7,322 nt of DNA from Dehalococcoidia bacterium LH_S1 (GTDB lineage: Bacteria; Chloroflexota; Dehalococcoidia; SZUA-161; SpSt-899): NCBI GenBank assembly GCA_023660035.1, contig JAGXOF010000047.1:1-7322 (forward strand), read 5' to 3'. A program made the translations under genes and the position numbers. A model generated the notes under the pieces. The model searched no databases. It had not been told where the DNA came from and saw only the letters and a program-made list of their open reading frames with translations. This document shows positions 6,601-7,322 of the stretch, piece by piece (position 1 is the first letter of the stretch; each line of letters starts with the position of its first letter).

Positions 6601-7120
6601 TCTGGACCTCCACAAGCTCGCCTGACTCATACCCCGCGGCGGTGCAGTAGTCCATTAGGCAGTCAGGCTCGATGTTCATTCCCTGCTTGATGACCTTGCA
6701 GGATGCGGCGAAATCCGCAGGGGATACCGTTTTCTGAGATGCCGCATGCGCCGGTGCCACGACCATGAGAGGTCCGTCTTCCTCGATGCTCAGGGCGGAG
6801 AGTACCCGCAGCCTGCTCTGGACGGTCTGGGGGTCAGGGGTGAGACGCTCATAGGGAAGGACATCGATTTCGGGGAAAAGGTGAACCGTGGTGTCGGGAT
6901 GAGACCATGCAGCTATCTCTTCCTGAAGTGTCTTTGCCCTTTCGGTATCGGGTGTTATGACCAGGATCGGTTTCCTCAAACTGTGGCGAAGGCAGGCCAG
7001 GAGGAACGGTTTGGCCCCGTCGATGACTGTTATTTTCCCCTGCCGTGTGCCCAGCTTCCGCGTGAACTCGGCCCACCGACCCGTGTCCGAGAGGATTGGG
7101 ATGATTCCATAGAGATTCAT
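3674..7120 (-). CDS. mfd: Transcription-repair coupling factor Mfd (TRCF, SF2 DNA translocase)
   Basis: A full-length 1148-residue Mfd, which pushes RNA polymerase stalled at lesions off the template and recruits UvrA for nucleotide excision repair. The UvrB-like N-terminal module covers about residues 1-350, with FPEIDVLPYERLTPD at 82-96 and KRGGIVDIYSP at 178-188. The RNA-polymerase-interacting domain is about 478-545 (GDYIVHTDHGIAKFSG, then YLVLEYSEGDKLYVP). The translocase has Walker A GDVGYGKTE at 632-640, DEEQ at 733-736, the SAT motif at 759-761 with TPIPRT, motif V around TTIIESGLDLPN, and RGRVGR at 904-909. The TRG region follows, ending in GSGFHIAMKDLEIRGAGN and GSEQSGH. The C-terminal autoinhibitory domain is about 1000-1148. 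Length and motif order are normal and nothing is broken. The ATG at 7120 has no clear Shine-Dalgarno but follows a strong promoter and a leader hairpin. The gene appears monocistronic here. Confidence 0.98.
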   Translation of the reverse strand: MNLYGIIPILSDTGRWAEFTRKLGTRQGKITVIDGAKPFLLACLRHSLRKPILVITPDTERAKTLQEEIAAWSHPDTTVHLFPEIDVLPYERLTPDPQTVQSRLRVLSALSIEEDGPLMVVAPAHAASQKTVSPADFAASCKVIKQGMNIEPDCLMDYCTAAGYESGELVEVQRKASKRGGIVDIYSPNNDWPARIDFFGNQVESIRWFDPATQRSLETTESLTIVPAREVLPPTPQDVEQAFGALDLSGCAKETQGTFERDRELLINGQGPDGFQFYVPFFNHSMLVDYFPQGSLIVLDNPGNISAELSNLASQAATLRDGQIERGELPKNFPSPRFDWTEIEHRIEDVGNRLALEKWSDENATAGFDFRHPPEYAGQLENFIDDTQDRLRTGQRIIAVSRQADRLAELFKEKDMFVTPQEKVEQVPQSETLTLIQGSLSGGWVFDGTSLFTDAELFGFVKKRRYFPVRRTQREALLADLSIGDYIVHTDHGIAKFSGMIRLSSDGTENEYLVLEYSEGDKLYVPSTQADRVNRYIGPGGHAPSLSRLHTGEWARTKQRVKKAAEEVARELLDIYASREVSQGISFSPDTVWQQELEASFPYVETPEQRETIQDVKADMESQRPMDRLVCGDVGYGKTEVAVRAAFKAISDGKQVAVLVPTTVLAQQHLTTFRERLAAFPVIIEMLSRFRAPPEQREVLEKLKDGSADICIGTHRLLQKDVFFHNLGLVIVDEEQKFGVAHKEQLKKLRGEVDVLTLSATPIPRTLHISLVGVRDMSTMETAPEERLPIKTYVTEYSDELVRTVILRELDRSGQVFFVHNRVQSIGFVANELRELVPEARIAIAHGQMPEEDLESVMADFTSGEVDVLVCTTIIESGLDLPNVNTLIVNRTDKFGLTQLYHLRGRVGRGDVRAYAYFLYEKGKRLTDHAQKRLKTIFETTELGSGFHIAMKDLEIRGAGNILGSEQSGHMGAVGFDLYCHLLAQAVDELKRSEKKEPPRVTQPTVDLPLTAHIPEEYMPNLMSRLALYQRLAGVQSHEQIQGIRQETEGRFGKFPSPVQNLLYVIEIKLLASEAGIQKVSTEGKYIVVRPPEGTQIDHESLQPTFGTSIRAHPRFVQLNPTQLGDHWTDMLREVLQRIASAYTEVAS

Positions 7121-7133
7121 GGTTCATACCACA

Positions 7134-7159
7134 AGGGCTAGCCGCTGCCGACTAGCCCT
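7134..7159 (-). promoter_or_regulatory. 8-bp stem-loop in the mfd 5' leader, just before the start codon
   Basis: AGGGCTAG (7134-7141) and CTAGCCCT (7152-7159) are exact reverse complements around a 10-nt loop. In the mfd transcript the stem ends 13 nt before the AUG at 7120. That is inside the usual ribosome footprint, so it could affect initiation. There is no T-tract after it, which argues against an intrinsic terminator. Confidence 0.6.
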
Positions 7160-7223
7160 GTCAAAACTGATTGTTGCTTTTGGGACGACAGGGGGGAGAG
7201 GGACTTGCCCCTTCACAAGGCCA

Positions 7224-7252
7224 AGTATAGTATGGCCCCGTGAACTTGTCAA
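7224..7252 (-). promoter_or_regulatory. Near-consensus sigma70-type promoter of mfd
   Basis: On the minus strand TTGACA (7252-7247) and TATACT (7229-7224) are separated by exactly 17 nt. Transcription would start near 7217, giving a leader of about 97 nt before the mfd start codon. Eleven of twelve hexamer positions match consensus. Confidence 0.8.
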
Positions 7253-7267
7253 TATTGGTTCCTTCCC

Positions 7268-7322
7268 TGTTATCTACAGCTGAAAACTGGACTGTTTCTG
7301 CTTGAAAACTGGACTTTGAGGG
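7268..7322. mobile_element. Probable terminal end of an IS21-family insertion sequence (cut by window edge)
   Basis: TGAAAACTGGACT occurs twice, at 7281-7293 and 7303-7315, 22 nt apart. IS21-family elements are known for multiple terminal repeats of this kind that bind the transposase, and GTGAAAACTGGAC-like units are typical as I remember them. The tip could be TGTTATCTACAG at 7268, since such ends often begin with TG. No transposase gene is visible because the window ends. The putative end is 15 nt from the mfd -35 box. Confidence 0.5.
7281..7315. repeat. Two exact 13-nt direct repeats, 22-nt period
   Basis: Both copies read TGAAAACTGGACT and are separated by GTTTCTGCT. The 22-nt period is about two helical turns, as expected for binding sites on one face of DNA. 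They are listed separately because the repeats are certain while the IS assignment is inferred. Confidence 0.9.

Noticed and set aside
7136..7164. A second TTGACA (7159-7164, minus strand) as an alternative mfd promoter
   Set aside because: The hexamer 17 nt downstream is CTAGCC, not a -10 box, and it overlaps the leader hairpin.

Overview
This window reads as accessory-to-core chromosomal DNA of a moderate-GC bacterium. Protein sequence style (Mfd, rhomboid, the beta-CASP protein), a tRNA gene without encoded CCA, and clear Shine-Dalgarno and sigma70-type promoter sequences suggest an anaerobic Chloroflexota such as Dehalococcoidia. That placement is inference from remembered family resemblance, not from a search.

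Left part (117-1851, + strand): a graveyard of three consecutive broken genes in one orientation, probably a former operon. First is a beta-CASP metallo-beta-lactamase nuclease that lost about 130 residues from its middle and also has a 1-nt frameshift at an A-run. Next, after a good ribosome binding site, comes the first 48 codons of a TIGR00730/LOG-family protein, stopped by an in-frame TAA. Twelve codons later it runs directly into a TrkH potassium transporter remnant, which has its own internal deletion, at least two frameshifts and no C-terminal half. The repeated pattern of large deletions plus homopolymer indels means either real decay or an assembly problem, so it is the main point to check.

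Middle part (1909-3248): a small membrane-anchored protein on the minus strand, whose ribosome binding site points to an ACG codon rather than to the first ATG, lies downstream of a tRNA-Met(CAU) gene on the same strand. The tRNA has a near-consensus promoter. Divergent from it is an intact rhomboid intramembrane serine protease, started at GTG and with its own promoter. The rhomboid ends in a short tail encoded by a degenerate tandem repeat.

A 425-bp gap (3249-3673) between convergent genes holds two inverted repeats and short minus-strand ORFs of doubtful meaning. No recognised gene lies there.

Right part (3674-7120, minus strand): a complete mfd gene (transcription-repair coupling factor, 1148 aa) with all helicase motifs. 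It has a near-perfect TTGACA-17-TATACT promoter and a leader of about 100 nt with an 8-bp hairpin just before a start codon that lacks a clear Shine-Dalgarno. Just upstream of that promoter, at the right edge, are two copies of a 13-nt repeat, 22 nt apart, that resemble the terminal transposase-binding repeats of IS21-family elements. The window probably ends inside such an element.

The intact genes are housekeeping (DNA repair, membrane proteolysis, tRNA). I did not find a convincing new biological system here. The most unusual signals are the serial gene decay, the ACG start and the IS end beside the mfd promoter.
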